A DNA stretch of 64,000 nucleotides from Ancylomarina sp963977525 (lineage in GTDB: Bacteria; Bacteroidota; Bacteroidia; Bacteroidales; Marinifilaceae), in the NCBI GenBank assembly GCA_963977525.1, contig CAXBPC010000006.1:1-64000 (forward strand). Reading direction: 5' to 3'. A program made the position numbers and the translations under genes. Positions 1-8,190 of the stretch are shown in pieces. The notes under the pieces were generated by a model that was not told where the DNA came from, searched no databases, and was given only the letters and a program-made list of their open reading frames with translations. The stretch's first letter is position 1. The number at the start of each line of letters is the position of its first letter.

Positions 1-275
1 CGATTCAAAGACCCTAGCCTCTCTCTTAAAGCGAGTGCAAATATAAGACTTTTAATTCCATGTTTCCTAATGCAAAGATCAACTTTTATCCATTTAATAT
101 CTAATGTGCTAGTAACCATACCTATTTATTTCAAAAAAGATCATTTCTTTATAGAACACAAGCTATTAAATCAGTCCAATAAAGCTCTTTAAAATTACAC
201 ACTAGCTAACAACGCATAATTTCTACAACTTAAAAAAACCGTACAAGCTCTATTCGAGACGTTAGATCAAAATAA
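1..275. other. Gene-free left edge
   Basis: No reading frame with convincing protein character was found on either strand. The only structure I can name is a leftward promoter-like box at 38-45; the rest is AT-rich DNA up to the terminator at 276. A gene or RNA beginning just outside the window is likely. Confidence 0.4.
38..45 (-). promoter_or_regulatory. Putative leftward -7 box (TATATTTG)
   Basis: Read on the minus strand the sequence is TATATTTG followed by CACTCGC, which fits the Bacteroidota sigma-A -7 consensus TAnnTTTG. The expected TTTG element 19-21 bases upstream is not clear, so this rests on one half of the promoter. It would drive a transcript leaving the window to the left. 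Confidence 0.3.
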
Positions 276-306
276 AAAGTCGCAAACATAAATTGTTTGC
301 GACTTT
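276..306 (-). terminator. Rho-independent terminator, probably bidirectional
   Basis: A 13-bp perfect stem (276-288 pairs with 294-306) surrounds a 5-base loop, with A/T runs on both sides. It lies 24 bases downstream of the stop of the TonB-domain gene and also faces whatever lies to the left. Confidence 0.75.
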
Positions 307-329
307 TATTTCCTAGCTAAATCTTTATA

Positions 330-1061
330 TTAATGAAGATGAAAGGTAATTGGGAAAGAAAATGAAACCTTTACAGGTATCCCTTTTTGTTTTCCTGGCT
401 TCCAATTGGGCATACTACTAACAACCCTTAACGCCTCGGCATCGAGCAAAGGATCAATAGATCTCAATACTCTACCACCCTCAACCTTTCCTTCTTTATT
501 TATTACAAAACCAATATACACCTTACCCATAATCTTCTTCTTCCTAGCAGATTCAGGATACTTCACATTTGATTTAATCCATTTGCGAAGCTCTAAAATC
601 CCCCCTGGAAACTCAGGCATATCTTCTACCATGATATAAATCTGATTATCAATCACAGGCTCGGGCTTTTTTATTTTAGCCTTATAATCAATCACGCTTG
701 TTTGAAGTTTTTTCTCTTTTACATCAACCAATACATACACAGTTTTTTCTCCTAACACCTCAACAAAACAGTTAAATTTATACTCATCATACACAAATAA
801 AAGATCATATAGGCCAGTATAAATATTTTCTAAAATTAAAGAATCAACACCTTTACTCTCTTTTATTCCAAGCTTTGGTATTTCTAACTTTACTTCAGAA
901 GGAATGGTTTGAATAATCAGATTCCCCGAGTTTATCTTAACTTGAATATCATCAACAGTTGTGTCACGTGAAATATTTTGCGCATTAAGCTGCAATCCGA
1001 TACAATTAAAACTAATTATCAAGATTATTCCTCTCATGCATTTATACAAGCTACAACTCAT
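330..1061 (-). CDS. Secreted TonB C-terminal domain protein
   Basis: A 243-residue protein. The N-terminus is a signal peptide ending near the alanine-glutamine of residues 27-28; ATG at residue 9 is an alternative start that would still keep a hydrophobic leader. Residues about 45-115 look like a small beta-rich PEGA-type domain (weak call). Residues about 150-243 are a TonB C-terminal domain: the segments MPEFPGG, YPESARKKKIMGKVYIGFVI and the WKPGKQKG turn are family hallmarks. In Bacteroidota such proteins are common and often not tied to a particular receptor; here there is no membrane-anchored proline-rich stalk as in true TonB, and no ExbBD nearby, so energy transduction is doubtful. 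It stands alone with its own terminator. Confidence 0.8.
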   Translation of the reverse strand: MSCSLYKCMRGIILIISFNCIGLQLNAQNISRDTTVDDIQVKINSGNLIIQTIPSEVKLEIPKLGIKESKGVDSLILENIYTGLYDLLFVYDEYKFNCFVEVLGEKTVYVLVDVKEKKLQTSVIDYKAKIKKPEPVIDNQIYIMVEDMPEFPGGILELRKWIKSNVKYPESARKKKIMGKVYIGFVINKEGKVEGGRVLRSIDPLLDAEALRVVSSMPNWKPGKQKGIPVKVSFSFPITFHLH

Positions 1062-1151
1062 TCACTTCGCGTTAATTAAAAGAGTAATGTATGGTTCACT
1101 CCATCTTTTAGGGTAATATCTATAATATAAGCAATTATTAAAAATAATGAA

Positions 1152-1173
1152 AGCGAGATGATTGTCTCGCTTA
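1152..1173 (-). terminator. Terminator of the phnA-like gene
   Basis: An 8-bp stem AAGCGAGA/TCTCGCTT with a 6-base loop; on the minus strand it is followed by a T-rich tract. It sits about 25 bases past the stop of the PhnA-like gene. Confidence 0.65.
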
Positions 1174-1196
1174 AATCCCATTTATTTCTTAAATAC

Positions 1197-1775
1197 TTAA
1201 GATTTCTTCACAAATTGTGTAAGTATCACAATCATCTGATCACCAACTCGACCTTCAATATGCTCTTCATTATCATAAACTAATGAAATATTACGAACAT
1301 GTGTACCACGCTTAGCAGTAAATCCGGCACCTTTTACATTAAGATCCTTAATCAAAACGACAGAATCACCTGATGAAAGAGTTACACCATTACTATCCTT
1401 GTGTATAACTTTATCTTCATCATCCTCACCTTCTCCAGTTGCCTGAGCCCAATCCATTGTTTCTTCATCTAGATAAAGCATATCAAGCAAATCTTGAGGC
1501 CATCCTTCAGCTTTTAGTCTATTCAGCATACGCCAAGCCATTACCTGCACAGCAGGAACTTCACTCCACATACTATCATTTAAACATCTCCAATGATTAG
1601 AATCTACTTTTTCAGTATTTTCCAATTGTTCTGAACAGGTAGAACATAGCAATAAACATTTATCACTTCCCTCTTTTGCTGCTGGTGGTACTTCATATAC
1701 ATTTAAACTATCAATAGCTCCGCAAAGCTCGCAAACTGAACCACTTCTTGATTGTAATTCCTTTATAACACTCAT
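1197..1775 (-). CDS. PhnA-like zinc-ribbon protein
   Basis: A 192-residue protein of the PhnA/YjdM family. Cys15-x2-Cys18 and Cys44-x2-Cys47 form the N-terminal zinc ribbon, and residues about 125-192 hold the C-terminal PhnA domain (SSGDSVVLIKDLNVKGAG, then KRGTHVRNI and the final QFVKKS), a compact beta fold. The middle part, residues 55-120, is a longer linker than in the E. coli protein of about 110 residues, as is usual for the longer PhnA-type members. Despite the name, the family is not required for phosphonate breakdown and its role is not settled. It is transcribed alone, upstream of its own terminator, with the cupin gene next in line on the same strand 66 bases away. Confidence 0.85.
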   Translation of the reverse strand: MSVIKELQSRSGSVCELCGAIDSLNVYEVPPAAKEGSDKCLLLCSTCSEQLENTEKVDSNHWRCLNDSMWSEVPAVQVMAWRMLNRLKAEGWPQDLLDMLYLDEETMDWAQATGEGEDDEDKVIHKDSNGVTLSSGDSVVLIKDLNVKGAGFTAKRGTHVRNISLVYDNEEHIEGRVGDQMIVILTQFVKKS

Positions 1776-1841
1776 ATCCTTATTGTCAATTTAATATTTA
1801 TAATCTTCTGAATACAATTTACTAGATTCTCCAAAGCTATC

Positions 1842-2207
1842 TTAGTTTGATTTCAACTGCTCATCTATTGGTTTGGTTATCTCAGAAACAACATCTCCTG
1901 TATGAGCAGTAGCCTTATTTTCAATTAGCATGATTTGACATTCATCTTTTGCCGAAACCCGGTGATTAATACCTCTTTTTACTATATATATATCACCTTT
2001 TTTCATCTCAAAACTTTCCTCTCCTTCTATCTCCATCAAAAGTGTTCCTTCAATGATATAAAAAAGTTCATCTTCATTTGCATGATCATGCCATGGAATA
2101 TCATCTCCTTTTATTTTGGCAACTTTAACGTAAACATCATTCACTTCACCAATTATTTCTGGAGAGAAATAATCACTTATATTATTTAAACAGTTTTTTA
2201 GATTCAT
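1842..2207 (-). CDS. Small cupin-domain protein
   Basis: A 121-residue single-domain cupin. The first cupin motif is visible as His40-x-His42 followed by Glu45/Glu47 (WHDHANEDELFYIIEG) and the second as GINHRVSA with a His near residue 83, so a complete 3-His/Glu metal site is plausible. The substrate cannot be told from sequence; stand-alone cupins of this size include isomerases, dioxygenases and sugar-binding proteins. The end of an IS30 element lies only 26 bases upstream of its ATG, so its native promoter has probably been displaced. Confidence 0.8.
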   Translation of the reverse strand: MNLKNCLNNISDYFSPEIIGEVNDVYVKVAKIKGDDIPWHDHANEDELFYIIEGTLLMEIEGEESFEMKKGDIYIVKRGINHRVSAKDECQIMLIENKATAHTGDVVSEITKPIDEQLKSN

Positions 2208-2233
2208 CTGAAGGCGAATTTATAATAACCTGA

Positions 2234-2255
2234 ATTCAAGTTGCAAATGCAACTT
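2234..2255 (+). repeat. IS30-type left inverted repeat
   Basis: Begins ATTCAAGTTGCAAATG and ends CAACTT; it matches the reverse complement of 3341-3362 at 20 of 22 positions. The TGA stop of the transposase (2236-2238) lies within it. Confidence 0.85.
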
Positions 2256-3213
2256 TCACATTATTAACAACATAATTATACTTCTCATTTGGAGTCAAGT
2301 AATTTAGACGCTTTCTAGGTCTATTATTTAATTTATCTTGAACCCATTGGACCTTTTCAGGCGTAATATCATCAAAAGAAGATCCTTTGACGAAATACTG
2401 TCTGATTAATCCATTTGTATTTTCATTTGCTCCTCTTTCCCAAGAATGATATGATCTGGCAAAATAGATATTCAAATCAAGCTTTTTTGCAATCTTCTGA
2501 TGTCTAGCAAACTCTTTCCCATTATCAGCCGTTATTGTATGCAGCAGGTCTTTAATTGGATCAAGTGCCTCTACAGTTGCCTTTGCCAGCGGATCAGCTT
2601 CTTTGCCTTCTAAAAGACGTATCCAAACCAGACCAGTGAGTCTATCATTAATGGTCAACAAAGCACCCTTGTGATTTTTCCCCATTACCGTATCTATTTC
2701 CAGGTCTCCAAATCTCGTTTTTTGATCAACTATCTCCGGACGTTTTTCAATACCTACGCGATTCTTTAGTTGACCACGTGTATCCTTAGCCCCTCCACGT
2801 TTTCTATACCTCTTCTTATTCCTCCTAAGATGGGTGTAGAGATCACCTCCTGCCTTTAAATTGGCCCAAATGTGTTGATATATACGCTCATGAGAAACAC
2901 AAGGCTTACTCTCTGCTCTTAAACGCCCTACAATTTGTTCTGGGCTAAAATCTTCTCTTATCAGAAGCTCTACTTGATCCTTTACTCCTGGAGTAAAGCT
3001 CCGGTGCTTAGCTTTACCAGTGAGCCGACCTAAGTAGTTTCGATGGGCTAACTCATACCTGTATTCTCCATTACGTTTGTCACAGTTCCTCTTTAATTCT
3101 CGGCTTATAACCGACTTATCTTTTCCGATCGCTTTTGCTATATCTATTTGTCTATAGCCTCCTTTTTTCATCACCGAAATAGTATACCTTTGTTCTCTGG
3201 TTAATTGTCCCAT
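2236..3213 (-). CDS. IS30-family transposase
   Basis: A 325-residue DDE transposase. Residues 1-45 form an HTH typical of IS30 (LTREQRYTISVMKKGGYRQ, then IAKAIGKDKSVISRELKRN). The catalytic domain carries the three acidic residues in DLEIDTVMG, TADNGKEF and RGANENTNG, the last with the usual spacing to the conserved asparagines and the closing NNRPRKRLNYLTPNE segment. Length is within the normal IS30 range, with no frameshift or internal stop. The start is the ATG at 3213. It cuts and joins the inverted repeats of its own element, in the cytoplasm. Confidence 0.95.
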   Translation of the reverse strand: MGQLTREQRYTISVMKKGGYRQIDIAKAIGKDKSVISRELKRNCDKRNGEYRYELAHRNYLGRLTGKAKHRSFTPGVKDQVELLIREDFSPEQIVGRLRAESKPCVSHERIYQHIWANLKAGGDLYTHLRRNKKRYRKRGGAKDTRGQLKNRVGIEKRPEIVDQKTRFGDLEIDTVMGKNHKGALLTINDRLTGLVWIRLLEGKEADPLAKATVEALDPIKDLLHTITADNGKEFARHQKIAKKLDLNIYFARSYHSWERGANENTNGLIRQYFVKGSSFDDITPEKVQWVQDKLNNRPRKRLNYLTPNEKYNYVVNNVKVAFAT

Positions 3214-3264
3214 TTACAACTTGAGTTTGGCGATTTTAGTGGTAAAAGAAAGACTTTTATTCCA

Positions 3265-3304
3265 TCAAGACAATGGGGGACACTATTTCTCTCATTTGTC
3301 TTGA
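3265..3304 (-). promoter_or_regulatory. Hairpin inside the IS, upstream of the transposase
   Basis: TCAAGACAATG (3265-3275) and CATTTGTCTTGA (3293-3304) can pair to form an 11-bp stem with one bulge. It lies between the right inverted repeat and the transposase start, where it could block transcription or translation entering from outside, as is known for several IS families. Its function is inferred from position only. Confidence 0.4.
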
Positions 3305-3340
3305 AAAACCATCCCTTCCTTTTTTTATATAAAATCAACT

Positions 3341-3362
3341 AAGTTGCATTTGTTACTTGAAT
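3341..3362 (-). repeat. IS30-type right inverted repeat
   Basis: Reverse complement of the left repeat with two mismatches. It marks the transposase-upstream end of the element. Confidence 0.85.
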
Positions 3363-3474
3363 CTAAGTAATGATAAAATCAGAACTCCTATAATTATATA
3401 GTAAGGCAAAAGTAACAAATCTATTGGACTTGCCTCTTAGGTCTTACATACTCTTGAAATACACGATAAAACAA

Positions 3475-3504
3475 AAGAGCGAGACAGTTTCCCATCTCGC
3501 TCTT
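3475..3504 (-). terminator. Terminator of ppiD
   Basis: A 10-bp stem AAGAGCGAGA/TCTCGCTCTT with a 10-base loop, 50 bases past the ppiD stop. On the minus strand it is followed by a T-rich stretch. Confidence 0.7.
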
Positions 3505-3553
3505 ATATAATTTAGACATAAAGATCAATAATTCTCAATGTCATATTTTTCTA

Positions 3554-5677
3554 CTAATAGAACTTATAACGCTTATCATCAATATTTGCATTTTCGCGAA
3601 GAACTTGCATTGATTGATAATTTGCACGGTACTGAAAGTTCTGAATCATACGTGTTTTGAAAATATTAACCGCATCTTCAGTAATCGCATCCTCCTTAAC
3701 TTCGTTTACAAGAATCATATAAACTCCTTGATTTCCTTTAATAGCAGTTGAAATCTTACCTTTTTCAGTATTACTAGCATTAGCAATTACGTTTGGCTCG
3801 ATACCTGCACCAGGAATCTGGAATGACTGGAATGAAACATCAGCAGCAGTCTTAACTTCTAAATTTTCTTTTTGAGCTACTGACAATAACGACTGAGCAC
3901 CTTTAGAATTTTTAGACATTGAAGCTATCATCATTTCAGCTTTCTTATTCTTACGGACCTCTCTTTCAACAGTAGCCTGAACATCATTTACAGAAGTAAA
4001 TCCTTCTTCTTTGATATTCGAAAGAATAGCAACTACGAATTTTTCACCAAACTCAAATACTGCAGAGTTATCGTTGTTTAAAAGAACAGTTTCCATGTCA
4101 TCTGTATTATAAGCAATACGAACTAATTCTCTAGAGCTCTCAAGACCTGGGATTAATTTAGTATCCTTCTTAAGATTTGCTACACGACGAGTTAAACCTT
4201 GCTCAGAAATTGCTTTTAAGAAAGCATCTCTACCTTGGTTCTCACCAGCAAATTTACGAGCCGCTGCATAAGCTGCTTGGAATGTCTTTTGACTAGCTTC
4301 AACTTTTCTGTCAAGAACAGCAACTTGTACTTTCTTAACAGCCTTACTTAAGGCAACAACTTGAATAAGATGAGCACCATATTGAGTTGTTACAAGCTTA
4401 ATTTCATTTTTCTTTGATGAGAAAGCAGCATTATTAAACTCAGGAACCATACGCCCTTGAGTAAACCAACCTAAATCACCACCATTAACAGCAGAACCTT
4501 GATCAGCCGAATTAGCTTGAGCTACTTCTGCAAACTTAGCACCTTTTTCAATTAATTGCTTCAAACTGTCAGCCTTAGCTTCAGCAGCTTTGAAATCACC
4601 ATTAACTGGGTTAATTAAAATATGACGTGCCTTAACTGAGTCTGCCATCATCTTAATGTCAGAAATCTTAGCTAATTTATAAGCATCATCCTCGTCGTAA
4701 GGTCCGAATACATCTCCTTTATTACCATCAAACATGAAAGCATCAAGCTCTTTGTTTGAGTTCTCTTCCTTAGCGAAGTAATAAGTATTCAGTTTTGTAT
4801 CAGAATTTAACTCTAAAAATTGAGCAACATTCGCTTCAGCAGTAAAATCACCTTTTAAGTCTGAAATCCATTTCTCTGTGTATTTGAAATCTTCAGTAGA
4901 TGGTTCAATGTTAAAAGGAACGTAGTCAATCTTTCTTGACTCACCTTGCTTAAACAATTCTTTGTTTTCGTTATAATAAGCCTTAATTTCTTCAGATGTT
5001 ACGTTTATAGTTGAATCAGAAATTGAATTGTAATTTTTAACTACATAATCAAAACTAACTTTCTTAGAACCGTTAGCAGCCATATTTTTAGCATAAGCAG
5101 AAGGAATATAAAGACCTTTTGCAATCAATGCATTGTACTTAGCTAATGTTCTTTGGCCGATAAGCTGCTCTTCGATATTTAACCAATAAGCTTTTTGAGG
5201 CGTTCCATCAGGAGCAGCGGTCAATTGCTTAAGCGTTCTAACAACATTATCTTTATCAAATTGTCCATCTTTACTTGTGAACATCTGACGGATAGTTGGA
5301 TCGATATTGTCCCCTTGAACCATATCAAACAACTCTTGAGATGTTAAGCTAATTCCTAACTCATCGTACTCACGATTCATTACGATCTCTTGAACCATTT
5401 GTTGCCAAACTTGCTCTCTGATTTTATCCATTTGATCAGAAGGAATTGAGTTCTGACCGCTCATTAATTTGGTCACTTCAAGATTATGATTGAATCTGTT
5501 TTGGAAATCACGAATATTTACAGATTCCCCTGCAATTTCAGCCATCTCATTTCGTGAGTTTGTTAAAAGAGAACCACCCGACTTTAAGGCGTCACCAGCT
5601 ATAAATGCCAACAAGGCTCCACCAATGATAATTCCTATAAAAACTCCGCGGTTTCTTATTTTCTGTAATGTTGCCAT
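3554..5677 (-). CDS. ppiD: PpiD-like periplasmic peptidyl-prolyl isomerase/chaperone
   Basis: A 707-residue protein anchored in the inner membrane by one helix (residues about 11-30, IGIIIGGALLAFIAGDAL). A SurA-N/PpiD chaperone region follows (about 35-230), then a parvulin domain around residues 345-445, recognisable by VKARHILI, the NGGDLGWF segment and FSSKKNEI. The C-terminal 250 residues form a second SurA/parvulin-like half without clear catalytic signature, as is usual in Bacteroidota PpiD. The protein helps outer membrane and secreted proteins fold after Sec export. It stands at the end of the conserved block mfd-coaX-TPR-lptC-CNNM-ppiD and has its own terminator. Confidence 0.9.
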   Translation of the reverse strand: MATLQKIRNRGVFIGIIIGGALLAFIAGDALKSGGSLLTNSRNEMAEIAGESVNIRDFQNRFNHNLEVTKLMSGQNSIPSDQMDKIREQVWQQMVQEIVMNREYDELGISLTSQELFDMVQGDNIDPTIRQMFTSKDGQFDKDNVVRTLKQLTAAPDGTPQKAYWLNIEEQLIGQRTLAKYNALIAKGLYIPSAYAKNMAANGSKKVSFDYVVKNYNSISDSTINVTSEEIKAYYNENKELFKQGESRKIDYVPFNIEPSTEDFKYTEKWISDLKGDFTAEANVAQFLELNSDTKLNTYYFAKEENSNKELDAFMFDGNKGDVFGPYDEDDAYKLAKISDIKMMADSVKARHILINPVNGDFKAAEAKADSLKQLIEKGAKFAEVAQANSADQGSAVNGGDLGWFTQGRMVPEFNNAAFSSKKNEIKLVTTQYGAHLIQVVALSKAVKKVQVAVLDRKVEASQKTFQAAYAAARKFAGENQGRDAFLKAISEQGLTRRVANLKKDTKLIPGLESSRELVRIAYNTDDMETVLLNNDNSAVFEFGEKFVVAILSNIKEEGFTSVNDVQATVEREVRKNKKAEMMIASMSKNSKGAQSLLSVAQKENLEVKTAADVSFQSFQIPGAGIEPNVIANASNTEKGKISTAIKGNQGVYMILVNEVKEDAITEDAVNIFKTRMIQNFQYRANYQSMQVLRENANIDDKRYKFY

Positions 5678-5930
5678 CTAAAATGATTTAATTATTCTTA
5701 AAATAGGCTACGAATATACAAAAAAATGCACAAGAACAAGGGATTTAACCTAAGAGCTTTTAGGCTTTTTATAGATAAATATCAAACCAATTAATTATTA
5801 GCAAATAAGAAGGAAAAGAGAATACAATTTTATGCTAAAAATAAACAAATACATTCATTTAAGAGGAGAAATTAGGATACAATTGACATGTATAAAATCT
5901 GGATATTACTATAGCAATGAAGTTTATGAT

Positions 5931-7190
5931 TTATGAAACAACAGTCAACTTCACTTTATCTATGCGCGTATTAGAGACCTCTATAATTTGAATTCGAAAC
6001 TCTTCAATTCGAATTATTTCATTGACATTAGGAATACTTTCGTGATTAAAGATAATGAAGCCATTTAATGTCTCAAAATCATCCGATTCAGGGAAACCTA
6101 GCTTATATTTCTCATTTAAATAATCGATCTCAATTCTACCAGAGAATATGAATTCAGTTTCACTTAGCTGTTCCTCTGCCAAATCGATATTATCATGTTC
6201 ATCTTCAATTTCACCAAAGATTTCCTCCATGATATCTTCGATGGTTACCATGCCAGATGTTCCACCAAACTCGTCAACCACTACCGCTACACTTTTCTGT
6301 TCACGCGTAAAAAGGTTCAACAACTTATGAGCGGCCATTGTTTCTGGTACAATAATAACTCGACTCAATGCAGCTTTTATACTTTGTGGATTTCTGAATA
6401 GCACCGAAGAATGCACATAACCAATGATATTATCTATTGATTCCTTATAAATCATGATACGAGAATAGCCTGTTTCAATGAAACGTTGAGTTAACACTTC
6501 TATCTCTCCTCCAATTTCTATGGCTTCAATTTCAGTACGTGGCACAAAACATTCTCGCAACTTCACATTAGAGAAATCTAAAGCATTTCTGAAAAGCTTC
6601 ATATTGTGTTCGTCCTCGTCAAAAACAGCTTGCCCTTCCTGCCCTTCTTGAACTAAGTGATCCAAATCAATTTTACCGAAAGCACGCGATTCTTCCTCTT
6701 CTGTAATATCAGTATTTAGTACTCGACTAATAATATTCTTTGAGAACATCATAGTAATGACTGTAATTGGATAGAAGATCACATAAAAAAACATTACTGG
6801 TACCGCAAACAGATTCAGAGAAAAATTGGGATTTAACCTGAAAAGTGTTTTTGGTAAAAACTCAGCTGTAAAAAGAATTAATAGAGTTGAAAAAAGCGTT
6901 TGAATGGTCATAATCAACAATTCAGAATCAATCCAAAGGGCAATTGTTGGCTCAAGAATTTTAGCCATCATGATACCATAAACAACCAAAGCAATATTAT
7001 TCCCAACCAACATGGTAGAGATATAATGTCCTGGATGATTCGTGAAAATATTAATGATTCGAGAGGTCATTGTATTTTTATTCTTATCAAGCTCCATTCT
7101 CAATTTATTGGCTGCTACAAAAGCAATTTCCATTCCTGAGAAAAATGCTGAAAGAGCCAGCATAGCAATAATAATAAAGAGATCGTTCAT
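5931..7190 (-). CDS. CNNM/CorC-type membrane protein with CBS pair
   Basis: A 419-residue membrane protein. Residues 1-150 hold the CNNM (DUF21) transmembrane domain with about four helices (LFIIIAMLALSAFFSGMEIA; HYISTMLVGNNIALVVYG; IQTLFSTLLILFTAEFLPKT). A CBS pair follows from about 215 (CFVPRTEIEAIEI; then the FTREQKSVAVVVDEFGGTSG motif), and the last 80 residues are the CorC/HlyC C-terminal domain. The family is linked to magnesium or cobalt homeostasis; the old name hemolysin is misleading. GldE of gliding Bacteroidota has the same architecture, so that role is possible. Its ATG overlaps the stop of the small upstream gene by one base (TAATG), so the two are translationally coupled. Confidence 0.88.
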   Translation of the reverse strand: MNDLFIIIAMLALSAFFSGMEIAFVAANKLRMELDKNKNTMTSRIINIFTNHPGHYISTMLVGNNIALVVYGIMMAKILEPTIALWIDSELLIMTIQTLFSTLLILFTAEFLPKTLFRLNPNFSLNLFAVPVMFFYVIFYPITVITMMFSKNIISRVLNTDITEEEESRAFGKIDLDHLVQEGQEGQAVFDEDEHNMKLFRNALDFSNVKLRECFVPRTEIEAIEIGGEIEVLTQRFIETGYSRIMIYKESIDNIIGYVHSSVLFRNPQSIKAALSRVIIVPETMAAHKLLNLFTREQKSVAVVVDEFGGTSGMVTIEDIMEEIFGEIEDEHDNIDLAEEQLSETEFIFSGRIEIDYLNEKYKLGFPESDDFETLNGFIIFNHESIPNVNEIIRIEEFRIQIIEVSNTRIDKVKLTVVS

Positions 7191-7396
7191 TATTGTTTAT
7201 CTTGATTTAAACCTTCTCTTGTTTTTCGTAAATATCGACGAAAACAATACATTAAGCACGCTAACAAAGCAATAACATACAGCATGATATTTTCCTTGAA
7301 ACCAAGGCTAAAGGTTCTAACTGTAGCAAACAGAATACTAAAGATGGCTACAAGTAACCAAATAATTTCTAAAAGGTAAGGTAATTTCTGTTTCAT
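7190..7396 (-). CDS. Small two-helix membrane protein
   Basis: A 68-residue protein with two predicted membrane segments (residues about 6-25 and 36-53) and a basic C-terminal tail (FRRYLRKTREGLNQ). I do not recognise the family. Its stop codon overlaps the start of the CNNM/CorC gene by one base, so it is expressed with that gene and may be a partner or a leader of it. It lies in the lptC-CNNM gap, after the lptC terminator. Confidence 0.65.
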   Translation of the reverse strand: MKQKLPYLLEIIWLLVAIFSILFATVRTFSLGFKENIMLYVIALLACLMYCFRRYLRKTREGLNQDKQ

Positions 7397-7496
7397 CTCT
7401 TTGTGTATGCTTTAAGATATGCGTTTATGAACCTAACGAAAGTACATTTAAAGATGGAGATTTTGATTCAAAATAAAACTCTACGAACAAAAAAAA

Positions 7497-7524
7497 ATTA
7501 CTTACATATGATAATGCAAGTAAT
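7497..7524 (-). terminator. Terminator of lptC
   Basis: ATTACTT and AAGTAAT (7497-7503 and 7518-7524) form a stem; on the minus strand the hairpin is followed by a run of nine T. It separates lptC from the small membrane protein gene. Confidence 0.65.
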
Positions 7525-7547
7525 TCTATATGACTTTGATCAAACTA

Positions 7548-8129
7548 CTAGTTTTTCAAATTCTTATCTTCGAGAAAAACCTCTCCAGTAACTTGACGCA
7601 ATGAGATCCGATCTAATCTATCATCTGCGGTAAAGCTATTACCTTCTAACATTTGACCATCCTTCTCCGTTATTCTAACATATTGGTCTGAATAGATCTT
7701 TTGCTTATTCTGATTCCAATACATAAGTTCCGAATTTATCGTTTTACCATCATCACTAACAGCAACAACATCATTTCGAAGCTCCCATAATTTATCTTTA
7801 ACAAAGTTCTTAGCGTAGTTACATTTAATCGTCCATGCTTGTGAACCATCTTTGTTGTAATAAATTACATTTCCTCCCTTAGTGAACTCATTATATTCTT
7901 CTTCCTCAGTCTTTATTTGTACAAATTCAATTGCGAATGTTTTGTATTGAATTCGTGTAGAATCAGTAAAAACAAATTCAACATTTTCACCATAAACTTC
8001 AGGACGAGTTTCTTGAGTTGTTATACTCTCAACTTCTTTAATATTGTTTTCACAAGACAAAAGCATTGTCGCCCCAATAAGGGCAACAATGCTTTTATAT
8101 ATGAATTCGATTTGAATCGTTTTTTTCAT
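7548..8129 (-). CDS. lptC: LptC, LPS export periplasmic protein
   Basis: A 193-residue protein that begins with a lipoprotein signal (GATMLLSC, lipid on Cys26); Bacteroidota LptC is often a lipoprotein rather than a single-pass membrane protein. The body, residues 40-190, shows the OstA/LptC-like beta-jellyroll pattern of alternating strands, including GNVIYYNKDGSQAWTIKCNY, WNQNKQKIYSDQYVRI and LEGNSFTADDRLDRISLRQV. LptC receives LPS from LptBFG and passes it to the periplasmic bridge. The neighbouring TPR gene upstream and CNNM gene downstream are its usual neighbours in this phylum. Confidence 0.85.
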   Translation of the reverse strand: MKKTIQIEFIYKSIVALIGATMLLSCENNIKEVESITTQETRPEVYGENVEFVFTDSTRIQYKTFAIEFVQIKTEEEEYNEFTKGGNVIYYNKDGSQAWTIKCNYAKNFVKDKLWELRNDVVAVSDDGKTINSELMYWNQNKQKIYSDQYVRITEKDGQMLEGNSFTADDRLDRISLRQVTGEVFLEDKNLKN

Positions 8130-8190
8130 GTGTCTTTTGTTTCATGATTTGCCACATGCAAGTAGCCACTTCATGGCTCATTTCAATAGA

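Larger units (their letters stand above)
2234..3362 (-). mobile_element. Complete IS30-family insertion sequence
   Basis: About 1,129 bp bounded by terminal inverted repeats of 22 bp with 20 matches. It carries one transposase gene whose stop codon lies inside the left repeat. I see no convincing target-site duplication (flanks read ACCTGA on the left and CTAAGT on the right), so the insertion may be old or the duplication very short. The reading frame is intact and the element may still be active. Confidence 0.85.

Noticed and set aside
2234..3362. Target-site duplication of the IS30 element
   Set aside because: Flanking bases do not repeat clearly (CTGA versus CTAA); two or three matching bases would be chance.
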